Below, piece by piece: positions 1 to 11,533 of a stretch of 26,649 bases of DNA. Each line of letters opens with the position of its first letter. Within the stretch, counting starts at the first letter, position 1. A model generated the notes under the pieces. That model had not been told where the DNA came from, made no database searches, and worked only from the letters and a program-made list of their open reading frames with translations. Made by a program: the position numbers and the translations under genes. Origin of the DNA: Lenisia limosa (taxonomy: Eukaryota > Breviatea); contig LPNZ01008245.1 in assembly GCA_001655205.1 (NCBI GenBank), positions 1 to 26,649 on the forward strand, in the 5' to 3' direction.

Positions 1-3000
1 TCCGCAGTACCGCATCCCATCACTCCAGGGGGGGGGGTACAATTAGAGTGAAACAAGGACTAAAAACCAAGGTAACTTAAACAACCTAGTACCCCACTCT
101 CAAGAAGTTGCCAAGCGAAAGGTAGTCAGTGGAAACGGCAGTGAAGTCGTTTCCGGTGTAAACTCGAACACCGTTGGAGTAGGCCGCAAACTCTGAGGGG
201 GGTGAAGATAGGAGGAAAACGATGATGGTTTAACGTGTAGCAGTAGCGCGCAGTTTTAGTCTGGCCATACCCTTGGAAGTAGCGTTGTAGGTCATGCCGT
301 GATGGACCCATCCTGCAACATTGGAGTAACTGCAAAGTTAGGCATAATTCAAGAACACTGGTGCTCCTTATATCCTCACGCCAGATAAAAACCCGTACCC
401 CTACGCTACGGTTTTACGTCTTGCTCGGTACCCCCCCCCCCCTNNNNNNNNNNNNNNNNNNNNNNNNNNNNNNNNNNNNNNNNNNNNNNNNNNNNNNNNN
501 NNNNNNNNNNNNNNNNNNNNNNNNNNNNNNNNNNNNNNNNNNNNNNNNNNNNNNNNNNNNNNNNNNNNNNNNNNNNNNNNNNNNNNNNNNNNACCGTGTA
601 TCTAGAACGTGAAATGGGTCCGTTTACACATCAAAAGCACCCCTCTCCCATACTGGTTGGAGTCCTGGCCATAGAAGGGTCTGAGAAGCCAGTATTCAAC
701 CTGAGAAGTCAAAGAGGAAAGCAACTACTGCGGCGAACTGTTTATACTCATCACATTGAGTGTATCTTGTGAGTAGCACAAATAAGGAAAAGGATGATCA
801 TGCAATCGAGATACCAGGCACAGAAGGCGTACTGAGAAATCGCCAGTGAGGGAGATAGGCGCAGTCAACATAGCAGCAGTGAGGTTTCCGTCGTATCGGA
901 TAGGGAACTTGGCTGACAAACTGCGGGTATCCTGAGTTTTGCAGCCCGTTGCCTCGGAGCTGAACCCGGCTGTGCAGACGTCACAGTTGGGTCCCGCCCA
1001 ATAGCCCTGAGCCAAGGACTGGTCACAAATGCACTTGCCTAATTGGGTAAGTTGTGATGACGTCAGCCAGAGTGCCAACCAGTGACAGCGTTGCACGACC
1101 CGTGAGCGGAGCAGTCAGAGCAAGGGGTGCGGAGGTTGGAGTTATCAGGACAGAATCTGCGGAATGAATAAAATGAGCTGCCTATATAAGTTTTGGAGGG
1201 AGGGGGGGTCGCACCATCGACCCCAAACATATAGTACATGACATAATATGTATACATGGGGGGGGGGTCAAAGATATACATGTTTTTTAAAGATGGTTTT
1301 ACCCGTGATTTTGCTTGGAGGACACTAAATTCAAATAAAAAGTGATAGAATTCACCGTATTTTTGACTGGGCACAGATTAATTTTTGATCAAAGAGAAAA
1401 TTGTGACCTCAAAACATCCACTAAGGGTTTAGTATATATATTTGACCGCCATCCCAAGGACGACTAACCTGACATTGCGGACGTAGCCGTAGAACTCGTC
1501 GTTACCAACCAAACGGCTGTGCTGGCCGAGAATCAAGGGGCCACCAACCACAGACGGCACATCAACTGCAGCATCAAAGCATATTGTGCACTGGTACAAT
1601 ATTATGCTCAAGTAGTTATTTGAGCAGAAAGCTACACCCACCGCCATATCTGAGAGCAAGTCTGTCCTGGACGTAGATGCGGACTTCACCAGGGAGGTTG
1701 TTGTTGGCGTTTGGCCTCTGTGACTCATGCTCAAGCACTTCAATACGGATGGTGACGTAGCCTTGTTCAGGAAGCTACACGCGGTATTAGGTCTCAAAAC
1801 AGCCGCGCGATAAATGTCACACAAGACTCGTTTAAAGCCAGGTAACAGCCTACCTGATACTCCGTTGACGTTGTGTAATCTCCGTTACCGCCCATGTTCG
1901 CGTGTCGCATCCACACTCTGCACAGTCAGGGGTAGGGGGGGGNNNNNNNNNNNNNNNNNNNNNNNNNNNNNNNNNNNNNNNNNNNNNNNNNNNNNNNNNN
2001 NNNNNNNNNNNNNNNNNNNNNNNNNNNNNNNNNNNNNNNNNNNNTAGTACATGCACAGTTGTATGTAGTCATAATTGCTGCCGGATGGATATCCCTAAAA
2101 GATGAATGCCAAGTTCGTAGTTAACGAACACGTTTCACCCCAAATACAAGATTGAAGAAGCAACGGTGAGACACAGTCGGCAGCGAGGGGGTCATATCGA
2201 AGACTTCCATTGAGAGAGAGAAGCCCCTTCCCCTGGTGGTCTAGAAAGTCGGTGATAGGAAGGTCGAAATAATTCTGACTCCCTATTGACATTTTGTAAT
2301 ATTGCGTATTCGAAATAGCATCCTCCCAACACAGGGCAACAGCATCCTCCCAACACAGGGCAACAGCATCCTCCCAACCCAGGGCAACAGCATCCTCCCA
2401 ACCCAGGGCAACAGCATCCTCCCAACACAGGGCAACAGCATCCTCCCAACCCAGGGTAACAGCATCCTCCCACCCAGGGTAACTCCTCGGGAGGGATGAC
2501 GACGGATTCGCCGCGGCCGAAGTACGTGCCTTTTTCGGGGTGTGTATTGCCCGGGTACTTCTCTTCAATGAGGGGAGTCTGGTGGGGGGGGGGGNNNNNN
2601 NNNNNNNNNNNNNNNNNNNNNNNNNNNNNNNNNNNNNNNNNNNNNNNNNNNNNNNNNNNNNNNNNNNNNNNNNNNNNNNNNNNNNNNNNNNNNNNNNNNN
2701 NNNNNNNNNNNNNNNNNNNNNNNNNNNNNNNNNNNNNNNNGGGTGAAGGAGGGTGATTGGAATATTACTTAATAGGAAAGTTAACCCAGCAAACCAGATC
2801 ATAGCACGTGTCGGCAGTGAGGAGTCTCAGACAGCCGGACTGAAGCGAGTACCCCGAGACACACTCGTCACACTGCGTTCCGCCCCAGTGGCCTGGGGGG
2901 CAATAAACCGTGTCAAACAGGGGCGCAAGTTGGAAACAAATCCTCTGCAATGCTGCCCACCAAGAACGTCCGATGTATGGCACTGACACACTCCAGTTAC

Positions 3001-6000
3001 GCAGATTCCATGGCCACACGACGAAGCCGTACATGCCCCTGTGCAGTCAGCGAACTGGATATTCAAGTGAAACAGCTCGAATTGTTCAAGACCGCCTTCC
3101 CACCAAGAGAAAACGCAGGGTTGAAGGCGCCAAGAGAGGCGCCTCTAAGAACGCACTCGTGAGACCCCGTGGAAATGTCCTGAACACATTAAAACTGTCG
3201 GCACAATGGGTTTTGGTACATTGTGAACGATACAATTCGCTGCTACATGAACGTCATCAAATTTAACTCAACCAGCGCACCGTCCATGCTGCAATGCCCG
3301 AAACAGGCTCAGCAAAGTCGAATGCGGCAGCAAGAGAGGCCTCACCGCCACTTAGAACAGATGTGGCCATTGGAGTGATGGTGGCAAGGTCTGTGGGGTA
3401 AAGAGCAATTGAAACAATGTCCTCTGCAAATCTGAGACGAGGTGGGGGGAACTATTTAAGGATCACCAAGATCAAGATATTATCCAGTTAAAAGAAAGGA
3501 CTGGGTTGCGGCCTACCCAGGACAACAGAGAAGACGGCAACTTGGGCCACTGCGCCTTTGAAACGGTCCGCCTTAGAGACAGGCTCCGAGGGCTGAGTGG
3601 TGAGTTGTGTGGAACTACCAAGAAGGCTAAATGTGACAAGAAAGGGAGAACAGCCCACTCTTGAGAGGAAGACAGTGGAGGAGGCCGAGAGTGTCAGGGG
3701 GACAGTTTGTGTGTCAACCAAGACTCCATTCTAGGGAATAAGAAAACCACAATAATGTAATAGACATCATCCCGATGTCTTTTCCTTGACTGCTCCGTTA
3801 CCTTGTAGATCTTGAGCTCGTCCGATGAAAGACTACTGCAAAAAAGTCAGAACTTGAGTTTACTTCAACGGGAGCGAGAACAGAAAGACCCAGCCCCCCA
3901 CTCATAAGACACCGTCAAGTGGGTCCAGACAGAAGCCTCAACGGTCAGGGTGCTGTTCATGAGGGCCGTGTCCGTCTCAATGGTACTGTAGAAGCCGGCG
4001 TTGAGAGCAAACTTCAATCCAGACGTGTCGGAAATGCTCAAAACGGGCTGAGGAGGTTAATTGTGCAATTGTAGATGTTTGGAAACAGAAATATCGACAT
4101 AAAAAATCAAAATATCTAATAAGACAGTGCAATAGCCTACAGCGGCTCTAGTGAAGGGTTCGATCTTGACAAACGCAGTGAAGGTGAAGGCAGTTGTGGG
4201 GAAGCTGGGCATTTCTACCATAGCATAGCTACCGGGATTGAGGAGGACCGCCTGTGGCTTGCCCTCGCGATAATCCGTGTTGATGTCTTGACGAGCGGGC
4301 GAGAGAACGATGCCTGCGCCGTACTGGATGTATCCGTCGTCTTCCCACCGTTCCTCATAGATGCGGAAGTCTGTGGAAACGGCCACTTCAGCTCCTGTCT
4401 GAGGGGATAAATCGGAATGTAAAATATCAAGAAATCAAATTTAACACAAACCAGCCGTAATGCCTCTAATCCATACCTCGGTATTGAACAATTGGAAGCC
4501 TCCAGACGAGTAAAGCTCAATTCGGTTGAGGCCAGTGTTACTGATGTATCNNNNNNNNNNNNNNNNNNNNNNNNNNNNNNNNNNNNNNNNNNNNNNNNNN
4601 NNNNNNNNNNNNNNNNNNNNNNNNNNNNNNNNNNNNNNNNNNNNNNNNNNNNNNNNNNNNNNNNNNNNNNAAGGTACTATGACTATATCAACTCTCTTGG
4701 GGGTACTATCCTTATGCTCACTAAATATTGTGGTTCTTCAAAATGGCCTTGTAGTAACCTCCATTACTTGAACACGCGACGCGGACTAGGTGGTAAGAAA
4801 AGAGGGAACAGGATGAGCTGGAGCCAAGACCCCTAACTGGGAGTGGTATCGAAGTAGTCGCAATAGTCGGCAGTGAGGATGACCTCCTTGCCGCCAGCCT
4901 TGGTCAGCATGAACGCTGGGTAATTGTCGTGTTTGGCTGTGTCAAAACGCTGTGGGGGGGGGGGGCTAAANNNNNNNNNNNNNNNNNNNNNNNNNNNNNN
5001 NNNNNNNNNNNNNNNNNNNNNNNNNNNNNNNNNNNNNNNNNNNNNNNNNNNNNNNNNNNNNNNNNNNNNNNNNNNNNNNNNNNNNNNNNNAATCAGAAAG
5101 GGGAGTAAAAAAAAAAAGAAAACATTCATTAAACAAAACCCCAACATAGACAGGCATTACCGAGAATGATTACCACCCAACACCTTAGCATAGAAAGCCA
5201 GTTCAAGAGGCGCATCGATAGGAACGCGAGACTGTCCAGCAACATAGGCCGACTCGGATGTCAACTCACCTTGCAGCGTGGACTTCACCGATGATGATGT
5301 GATGGAGGCTTAGGGGTGATAGATGAACAAAGTGTAACAAATGCAGTTTCAGAGCCCTGACATGGCCCTACCCATTTTGGCACCACATATCTTAGCGACG
5401 TCTTCGGCCTCGGAAACCGTTCCGTTTTCCAAAGCAACGCGTTGATAGAAAGTGGCTGGAGGTGGGGGGTAAGGAATACAGGAACAACCCTCCGGCATCA
5501 CAAGAAATAAGGTACTATCCTAGATGAAAAAAAAAAAAAAAAAANNNNNNNNNNNNNNNNNNNNNNNNNNNNNNNNNNNNNNNNNNNNNNNNNNNNNNNN
5601 NNNNNNNNNNNNNNNNNNNNNNNNNNNNNNNNNNNNNNNNNNNNNNNNNNNNNNNNNNNNNNNNNNNNNNNNNNNNNNNNNNNNNNNNNNNNNNNNNNNN
5701 NNNNNNNNNACGTTGATAAATGTGCAAATGTAGAATAGCAGTATAAGGGCCGAAGCTGTCTAGCGCCATCCCACCTCCACATCAGAAGAGTCAGAAATGT
5801 CGACTGCCGCAGAGGCTATGGCCGAAGAAACCTCCATTGTGCCTGGGGAAGGGGGTTAAGGACGTGAGCCAAGCTGACGGTACAGAGGGCACCAGAAGAA
5901 ACAATGATGCAGAGTAGGAGTAAAGAATCAGTACCTGGGGTGACGTCGAGGTCCTCAACGCTGATACCAGTGAGTCCGACCCTATAGTAGTACCTGATGC

Positions 6001-7861
6001 GTTAATTGGACATTCTCCACCCTCAGCAACCACAAAATATATCCCCCTCCCACGTGTAGATTTCAATGGGCCCTGGCATCATATGAGCGGTGTCGTCCGT
6101 GAAACAAATGGTGCCAACGCCGTTGACCAGTATTGTGATATCATTGTTGATCGCTATGATCTCAATGGTCTCAAACTGCTTGCGTGAGGACAGAGCTTGA
6201 CATCAGATCCATTGAAACAGTGTGAAGATGGATCAATCCTCTAATATCGAACACCCTAAATTGCTACCCCCTCACGGGATAAGGAACATTGTTGACGTAA
6301 GCTTGCGTTTGCCAAGACTGTAAAGGGTAAGTTTGAAGTTAACGGAAGGGGTAAAGTGCAAAGAAAGAAGAGAGGAAAAAGAAGAGAGACAAAAAAAGAG
6401 ATAGAGACAGAAGAAGAGAGACAAAAGAAACAAGTAATCCTTGAGGACTCACGCGTTCGTTCATCTTGCGTTGGAGCTTCATAGTGTTGTAGTAGGGTTG
6501 ATATGTCACCTAAATACGTTAACAACAGATCGCTGCACGCCAATAATTTGCCCCCCTCCCCCTCGCACTAAATAACCCTCATCTGCTACGCCGCCGCGGA
6601 AGAGAAAGTAAATTCGGCCGTTGAGATTCGCAATGTAGGTCATGCTGCCGGGTCAGAACCAGAACCATATCCATCGATAATACACCCCCCAACTTGACAC
6701 TCATTCTGAAGTTGACAACATTGCCATGGTTAAGAGAAATCTGATGTGTGAGAAGGAAAAAGTCCGAAGCAGTCCAGCACTAAGTCGCAACCCACCTTGT
6801 CGTGTTTATAATAGGAAGATGAGCAAAGTCCTTGAGTGCAGCTGTACCATCCGTTGGCTGTGTATTAGCAATGGTGGGGGTATCAGAATGCCTGCCACTC
6901 AAAAACTATGATAAAAACAACATTGTTACACTCACTGCTCATTCGACAGAAAAATAAAACTAATCAATTGTCATAAAATTGAATCATTGGAACAAGATAG
7001 GAATCAAGAGCCGAATAGGGGTAGAGCAGCCCACTGCTCATGCTTTCAGTCTCCAAAACATCATATCCCNNNNNNNNNNNNNNNNNNNNNNNNNNNNNNN
7101 NNNNNNNNNNNNNNNNNNNNNNNNNNNNNNNNNNNNNNNNNNNNNNNNNNNNNNNNNNNNNNNNNNNNNNNNNNNNNNNNNNNNNNNNNNNNNNNNNNNN
7201 NNNGCCTTTTGAGCATGTACCAGACCCAGTAGCACGACCAATCGCCTTGGCCATCAGAGACGAGGAGGAAAAACGTAGTTGGAGCAAAACAAATCCGAGA
7301 AGGCAAAACGAAAATTTAGAATTCAAATGACAAATATGCACTCCATATCCCTGGTTACGCCATTTCTAGCGGGTTGCATGCCAATGACCTGCTCGAGGGA
7401 CTATCAGGCTGAACAAACACGACCCACTTGGTTCAGAGAAAAAGTGTCGGAAAGTATTTACCCCTTTCTTCACCAAAACACAGAGGTATTAAAACAACAG
7501 GGTAGTGTTTCTACTCGAAGCGATGAAGAGATATAGCAACATTCCAGCCCGAATTGAAAGTGGTGGGAATACACATTTAGCCTTGCTTACTTGGACAAAT
7601 TGGTTTCGGAATAGAGATTGTGTCTAAATGAGGTGAGAAGGTGTAGGGCGGTAAGATTAATCGTGGAAAAACACGAGACTCCCACAGTTTTCGGCGCAGA
7701 AACCCTGTCCAAAGTCGTTATCTGGAGGTACTACCTCTGGAACCTAAGGCGTTAGGGAACTTCATTGCTAAAAGCAGAGCACATACAACTTCATCAGAGG
7801 TTTCGCCTTCCTGCATCGACTGGCCACATAGGCAAAGCAAAACAAAGAACAGCCATAACAT
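1..7861 (-). CDS. Secreted/surface protein with LamG-like and EGF-like modules (C-terminus outside window)
   Basis: Large multi-exon gene. Exon 1 starts at the ATG at 7861-7859 with a signal peptide (MLWLFFVLLCLCGQ). Exons I can phase, in transcript order: 7790-7861, 7675-7743, 7591-7623, [7070-7590 unresolved], 6994-7069, 6792-6905, 6694-6740, 6590-6644, 6453-6509, 6276-6317, 6054-6178, 5935-5993, 5775-5842, 5372-5455, 5184-5308, 4838-4949, 4768-4785, 4477-4550, 4141-4398, 3902-4047, 3802-3835, 3517-3730, 3281-3423, 3093-3179, 2961-3054, 2795-2892, 2474-2578, 2175-2274, about 2045-2094, 1854-1917, 1642-1774, 1469-1565, 1080-1156, 833-1038, 641-700, 271-312, 93-192, 1-22. LamG-like (Laminin_G_3 type) signatures are WTHLTVSYDSLSSDELKIYK, LILGQHSRLVGNDEFYGYV and WVHHGMTYNATSK. 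The two EGF-like modules contain CGHGICVTGVCQC...CDECVSGY and CSAHGSCNAVTGKCIC...CDVCTAGF. The order is jellyroll, LamG, EGF, LamG, EGF, LamG. The first two LamG segments resemble each other, so the unit was probably duplicated. Likely role: extracellular adhesion or glycan binding (inference). The boundaries of the 18-nt exon 4768-4785 and of 2045-2274 are the least certain. Five full gaps and parts of others fall in this gene. Confidence 0.8.
444..592. other. Assembly gap (149 N)
   Basis: Lies in the third LamG-like module of the minus-strand gene. It directly follows a 12-C run. An exon between 641 and 312 may be hidden. Confidence 0.95.
1943..2044. other. Assembly gap (102 N)
   Basis: Lies in the second LamG-like module of the minus-strand gene, next to an 8-G run. 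In the gene's sense this is the poly-C tract before the acceptor at 1918. It hides the end of the preceding exon. Confidence 0.95.
2317..2483 (-). repeat. 24-bp minisatellite, 7 copies, in an intron
   Basis: Six perfect-length 24-bp units (2317-2460) plus a 23-bp seventh copy. The plus-strand unit is agcatcctcccaacacaggg followed by caac. Units differ at one A/C position, and the last two have gtaac in place of gcaac. It lies in intron 2275-2473 of the LamG/EGF gene. The unit length is a multiple of 3 and all copies lack stops in several frames, so it makes repeat-peptide ORFs on both strands. Phase analysis of the flanking exons (2474-2578 and 2175-2274) supports an intronic reading. In the gene's sense each unit contains G-runs (GGGTTGGGAGG) and could offer both a GT and an AG. 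Confidence 0.9.
2595..2740. other. Assembly gap (146 N)
   Basis: Lies inside intron 2579-2794 of the LamG/EGF gene and abuts an 11-G run (poly-C before the acceptor in the gene's sense). The flanking exons join in phase 0, so no exon need be missing. Confidence 0.9.
4551..4670. other. Assembly gap (120 N)
   Basis: Hides the upstream edge of the LamG/EGF gene exon that starts in the gap and ends at 4477. Confidence 0.9.
4971..5090. other. Assembly gap (120 N)
   Basis: Lies in an intron of the LamG/EGF gene between exons 5184-5308 and 4838-4949. It sits five bases from a 12-G run, which is the poly-C tract before the acceptor at 4950. Confidence 0.9.
5545..5709. other. Assembly gap (165 N)
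   Basis: Lies between exons 5775-5842 and 5372-5455 of the LamG/EGF gene and abuts an 18-A run. An exon could be hidden. Confidence 0.9.
6361..6430. repeat. Purine-rich low-complexity tract
   Basis: About 70 nt made almost only of A and G on the plus strand (aga/gaaga motifs), so a polypyrimidine tract in the sense of the minus-strand gene. It lies in intron 6318-6452 and ends about 40 nt before the acceptor. Probably an extended pyrimidine tract rather than a separate element. Confidence 0.7.
7070..7203. other. Assembly gap (134 N)
   Basis: Falls near the 5' end of the LamG/EGF gene. The sequence on its right can be read as a Cys-containing exon (GSGTCSKG), and that on its left continues as the exon ending at 6994. 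Confidence 0.9.
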
Positions 7862-8276
7862 GGCCTGTCCCTTTACTTCCCTCGAGGGAACAAATTGAAG
7901 TGATACAAAATGCTAGCCCTTATATCAATATCTGCATAATATAATTAGTACTAATGAGTCGTTTATTATATGCTATCCCCGTATTGTTTAGTTTCAGTAC
8001 TTGTCTGATTTTTCTGACGAAAAAATTGTGGGGTTGGCAAAATGACATATTTTTCATGGGCACAAATATGGAATTACAAGACCACACTGGAGTATTAGAA
8101 TAGTCTATAACTCTAGCCCCATGATGACAAGCAGTCGCGCTGCTACTCCCAACTCCTGCCAAATCTCCACCCCAATCAGAATAAAAACATAGTACATAAT
8201 ACATAAATATATTCTCAGCCTGACAGCCTGAGATCAAAAACACAGCAATCGAACACTTCCACACGTCATAGACTAC
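7862..8276. other. Intergenic region between two minus-strand genes
   Basis: Lies between the copine stop codon (8277) and the LamG/EGF gene start (7861). It should hold the copine 3' UTR and the LamG/EGF promoter. Apart from a 14-bp palindrome near the start codon I see no recognisable element. The 114-codon minus-strand ORF here (7920-8264) resembles nothing I know. Confidence 0.6.
7877..7890. promoter_or_regulatory. 14-bp perfect palindrome just upstream of the LamG/EGF start
   Basis: The sequence ttccctcgagggaa reads the same on both strands and lies 15 bp upstream of the ATG at 7861. Its position would suit a dimeric-factor site or a 5' UTR hairpin. No functional evidence exists and it may be chance. 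Confidence 0.3.
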
Positions 8277-11200
8277 TTATTGGAAGTTGGACGAGGGGGG
8301 AGGGCGGGGTTTGACATGGTTCAAAGCCATAAATGCCTCAAGCTACAGGATTACAGAAAGATTAAGGATTACAGAAGATTAAAGATTACAGAAAAATTCA
8401 GGATGGGCTTAGAGGAGGAAAACAAACTATAACAGTCGGTGACTCTCATCTTACCTGTTCTGGTATTTCCTTTAAGGTGTGGGCAGCCAGCTCCAGTGGA
8501 TTTTTTTCATAGTCCAAGAATGGGACGAACTAAAGACAAATGACTAACTGGACAGCCAAACCTGGACAATGTCTCTGGCAGCCACCTTGTCACGTGACCT
8601 CAGGAGGCCGTCATCTCCATCCAATTCGTCCATGCTTGAGAAGTCTGCCGAGCCCACACCGACAATAACAATTGAGAGGGGATGGGTCGAGGCTTCAACG
8701 ATCGCTGCAATCGTTTCATCCAGATCTGTGATCGCTCCTGATGGGTATATCAAATAATGTGGTATCTAAAGATCAAAACAGAGCCGGGTAAAAAAAAAGG
8801 TGATTCCATCTCCCCACCATCTGTGATGATTACAAGTACATTGTACTTCATAAACTCCTGACAGGCCATATCAGAGACACACGCATGAATTGCTTCCTTA
8901 ATCGTCGGGGCAAAGTTGGTGGGACCATAGAGCCGTACTTGCTGGAAGATTATGGATTATGGTATAATATGCTTGTTTCCTCATGAATCGTCCTGAATAT
9001 CATACGCCAGTATCTAGTATCCGCCAACATACCACTTACTGATACCAATATCCAACCTGAATGGCTGTCCGATACGCGTAGATCATGCCTTCAACACCGA
9101 TCACTTCGGGTTGGTTCGACAGGTTGAAGCAATGTGATACCCCAATTCCTAAAGAGTAATTATATTCACTCCATTTGTCCAATGATCAGCAAATATGTCG
9201 TAAGTTTACAGTCACCGTATATGTAAATATGACAACTAAATATAAGGCTGTATCTGGCCGAAGATGTCCACACCATAACGCTTGAGATATAGGATTATAG
9301 TAAAAAAACAACATAAAATATTGAGCAACATTCTGAACCCAAGAGAGGCTGAAAAGATAATAAAACTGACTGCTCTGTAAAATTCGTTTAAATTTTCTTG
9401 CTGACTCACCAGGAACATTTCCACCAAAGCCGGTAATCTAAACTATCATTAGCGAAGAGAAAATGACGTCAATAGTGATGAAACCAGACCACAACTTTGT
9501 TTATGGCAATAATCCCTCAACGAGCCATCCCATACCGGAAAAGAATTATCATAGTCGTACGGGGCAAGCACATTGCCAATTGCATTGATGCACCTGCTAT
9601 ACTGCGAGGGTTGCTGATCCGTATCATAATGGAGCGAACTTGGATCGTGTGCCATTCTTCACGAGTATTAATCGGAGGGGATCTACACCCCTTACCCATT
9701 AGATAGAGTAAAGTCCACAGCAACCGACATTCCGATCTGCACACCACCACATAAAAATGATTCGAAGCTACAAGGTAACAGGAAAACTCTCTCCAAACCT
9801 TGCCTTTTGCTCAATGATAGCAGAAATCACGTTAAGGAATCCTGGACTCTTTTTGTTCTTTTTAGTCTCCTTGCTGCCTAGTCATTAAATATGCATGCTC
9901 ATAGTCAATAACGAGACCCATCTTAGTTTTAAGTACCCGGATACCTGGTTTGAAAACAAGGGCCAAGCCAGTACCAGTTGAGTGGACGAGTTCATCTGCT
10001 GAAATCTAACATATAATATATTAGAAGGAACAAAAGACCCCAGAATTGGCCTTCACATTACCTCGATTTGGGCCATGAACTGTGACTTCTTTGGACCATC
10101 ATAGTCATAAACTTCAACTAAGAACTTCTCTGTAGGGTCTCTAGAAAGTCAGTACCAATTAGTATGTCTTGAAGTTTGTTTGGACTAAAATAGCTTAAAT
10201 TTGTACTTCTTACCCTGTGACAGAGAGTGAAGAAACAGGAACTTCAATTGGGTTAAAGACGGGAGAAAGTGTCTTCTTATGAACTTCGGATTTGAACACT
10301 TGAGTACTCGTTGTCATGTTAGTGAAGGTAAGAAAGGGGTCTAAATCATTACTTGTACATACAAAAAAGGTGATAGAAATTTCATCTACAGTTTTATAAG
10401 GTAAATCATCACCAAAACCTGTGCTCACCAGATTTGCCAAAAGTGTCCATTTTAAGAAGTGCATCACATCCCAAAGATAGTTTCAGTAAGAGCCCATTCG
10501 GTTCGTTAATCTCACCAAAAATCTGAAGATGTAACATGCACTGTTCCTCAAAAAAATTTATATATGGATTACTGGAAGAGAACCCGCCTTGAATAGAACT
10601 GCGTGATAGACAAATGTCAAAAAAGAGTAATAATTCCTTGCTGCCTCACATACATGTACTGTGCCACACGACTTTTTAGCCCCTTGCTTTCTAAATGGTG
10701 ACGATAATGAGCTAATAAATACATAAAACAAGGTGTGCAATATAAAGAAGACGGACCAGCTTTCAAAATACAGTAATATACCCATCCACTTACGTGAGTT
10801 CAAACTCTTTATTCTTGCCCCGTGATCCAAAAATACGCCCAACTGTTGTTTTAACAGAACCCTGGTAGTTTTAAATTACAATCGTGAAACTGAATTCAAG
10901 TAAACAAATCGCGCACCAATAGGTCGTACTTCCAAGTGCTGAAAGGTCCCTTGGCCTCACCATCCACATCAACGACCTATTCAATAAACAGAAAGATGCG
11001 ATATATGAAATGTTTAGGAACAAAACCTCCCTCAAACACGAATTTCAATTTGTTGTTCCTGTTCAAAGAAAAACGGCATTTTGACAGCTACATTATGTTA
11101 ACGCAAAAACAAACACATGTAATAAGTCTATCCCAATTGAGAACAAATCAATCAGCCTAAAATGCCTTTACTTTTTTCAAAAACGGGATTGAGATTGTCT

Positions 11201-11533
11201 TTGATTGTTTCCGTACATCCGATGAAGGTCTCAGCTAAATATAAGAGAACAATTAAAATTTGAAGCTGTTCGCATTTTTAAAATTATCCGATTGCACACC
11301 TGTGGATGCATTTGCGGGAGATAACAGAATTAACTTAGGATCACTCTTAGACATCTTATCCATGTTGAGCAAGTTTCTAAATGGTTGGTGTCAAATGAGA
11401 TACAGCTGAACAGTTGATAAAAGAAAACTCCAATTAACAATTAACAACAGAGTAATGTAACAATCGTTATTATAAGTTTCCTTGCGGTATCTTACCTGCA
11501 TTTGAATCGAAATAACGCTTCACTTCGTGACAT
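8277..11533 (-). CDS. Copine (C2A-C2B-vWA), complete, 535 aa, 20 exons
   Basis: Calcium-dependent phospholipid-binding protein of the copine family. Exons in order: 11496-11533, 11300-11376, 11172-11234, 11038-11087, 10917-10976, 10794-10861, 10654-10690, 10429-10522, 10214-10340, 10062-10140, 9918-10005, 9799-9877, 9696-9767, 9536-9656, 9410-9437, 9057-9148, 8818-8941, 8562-8737, 8455-8529, 8277-8336. They sum to 1608 nt, exactly 536 codons, all in phase. C2A has [13 protein letters not shown] and [15 protein letters not shown]2B has [13 protein letters not shown] and [12 protein letters not shown], so the Asp residues that bind calcium are kept. The vWA domain has the MIDAS-type [10 protein letters not shown], the LYGPTNFAP motif, IITDG, and [20 protein letters not shown]. 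The C-terminus ends in [11 protein letters not shown]. Start chosen at [10 protein letters not shown], directly before C2A and normal for a copine of this length. Introns range from 31 to 261 nt; those at 8530-8561 (32 nt) and 9768-9798 (31 nt) are extremely short. Known family role: calcium-triggered recruitment of target proteins to membranes. Confidence 0.96.
8348..8400. repeat. 17-18 bp tandem repeat, 3 copies
   Basis: Three consecutive copies of a unit close to ggattacagaaagattaa (18, 17 and 18 nt), in the last copine intron (8337-8454). The plus-strand unit is A-rich, so its complement lies near the 5' side of the intron in the gene's sense. Confidence 0.75.

Noticed and set aside
2317-2483. 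CRISPR-like array
   Set aside because: The 24-bp units are directly contiguous with no unique spacers, in a eukaryotic gene intron.
2302-2499. Plus-strand repeat ORF (NSILPTQG units) and the minus-strand GWEDAVAL/CCCPGLGG repeat ORFs
   Set aside because: They are reading frames through an intronic 24-bp minisatellite whose unit is a multiple of three. The flanking exons join in phase without it.
7920-8264. 114-codon minus-strand ORF between copine and the LamG/EGF gene
   Set aside because: AT-rich, no similarity to known families, and placed where the copine 3' UTR should be.
8829-8843. Inverted repeat aagtacattgtactt in copine
   Set aside because: It lies in a coding exon (KYNVLV) and is short enough to be chance.
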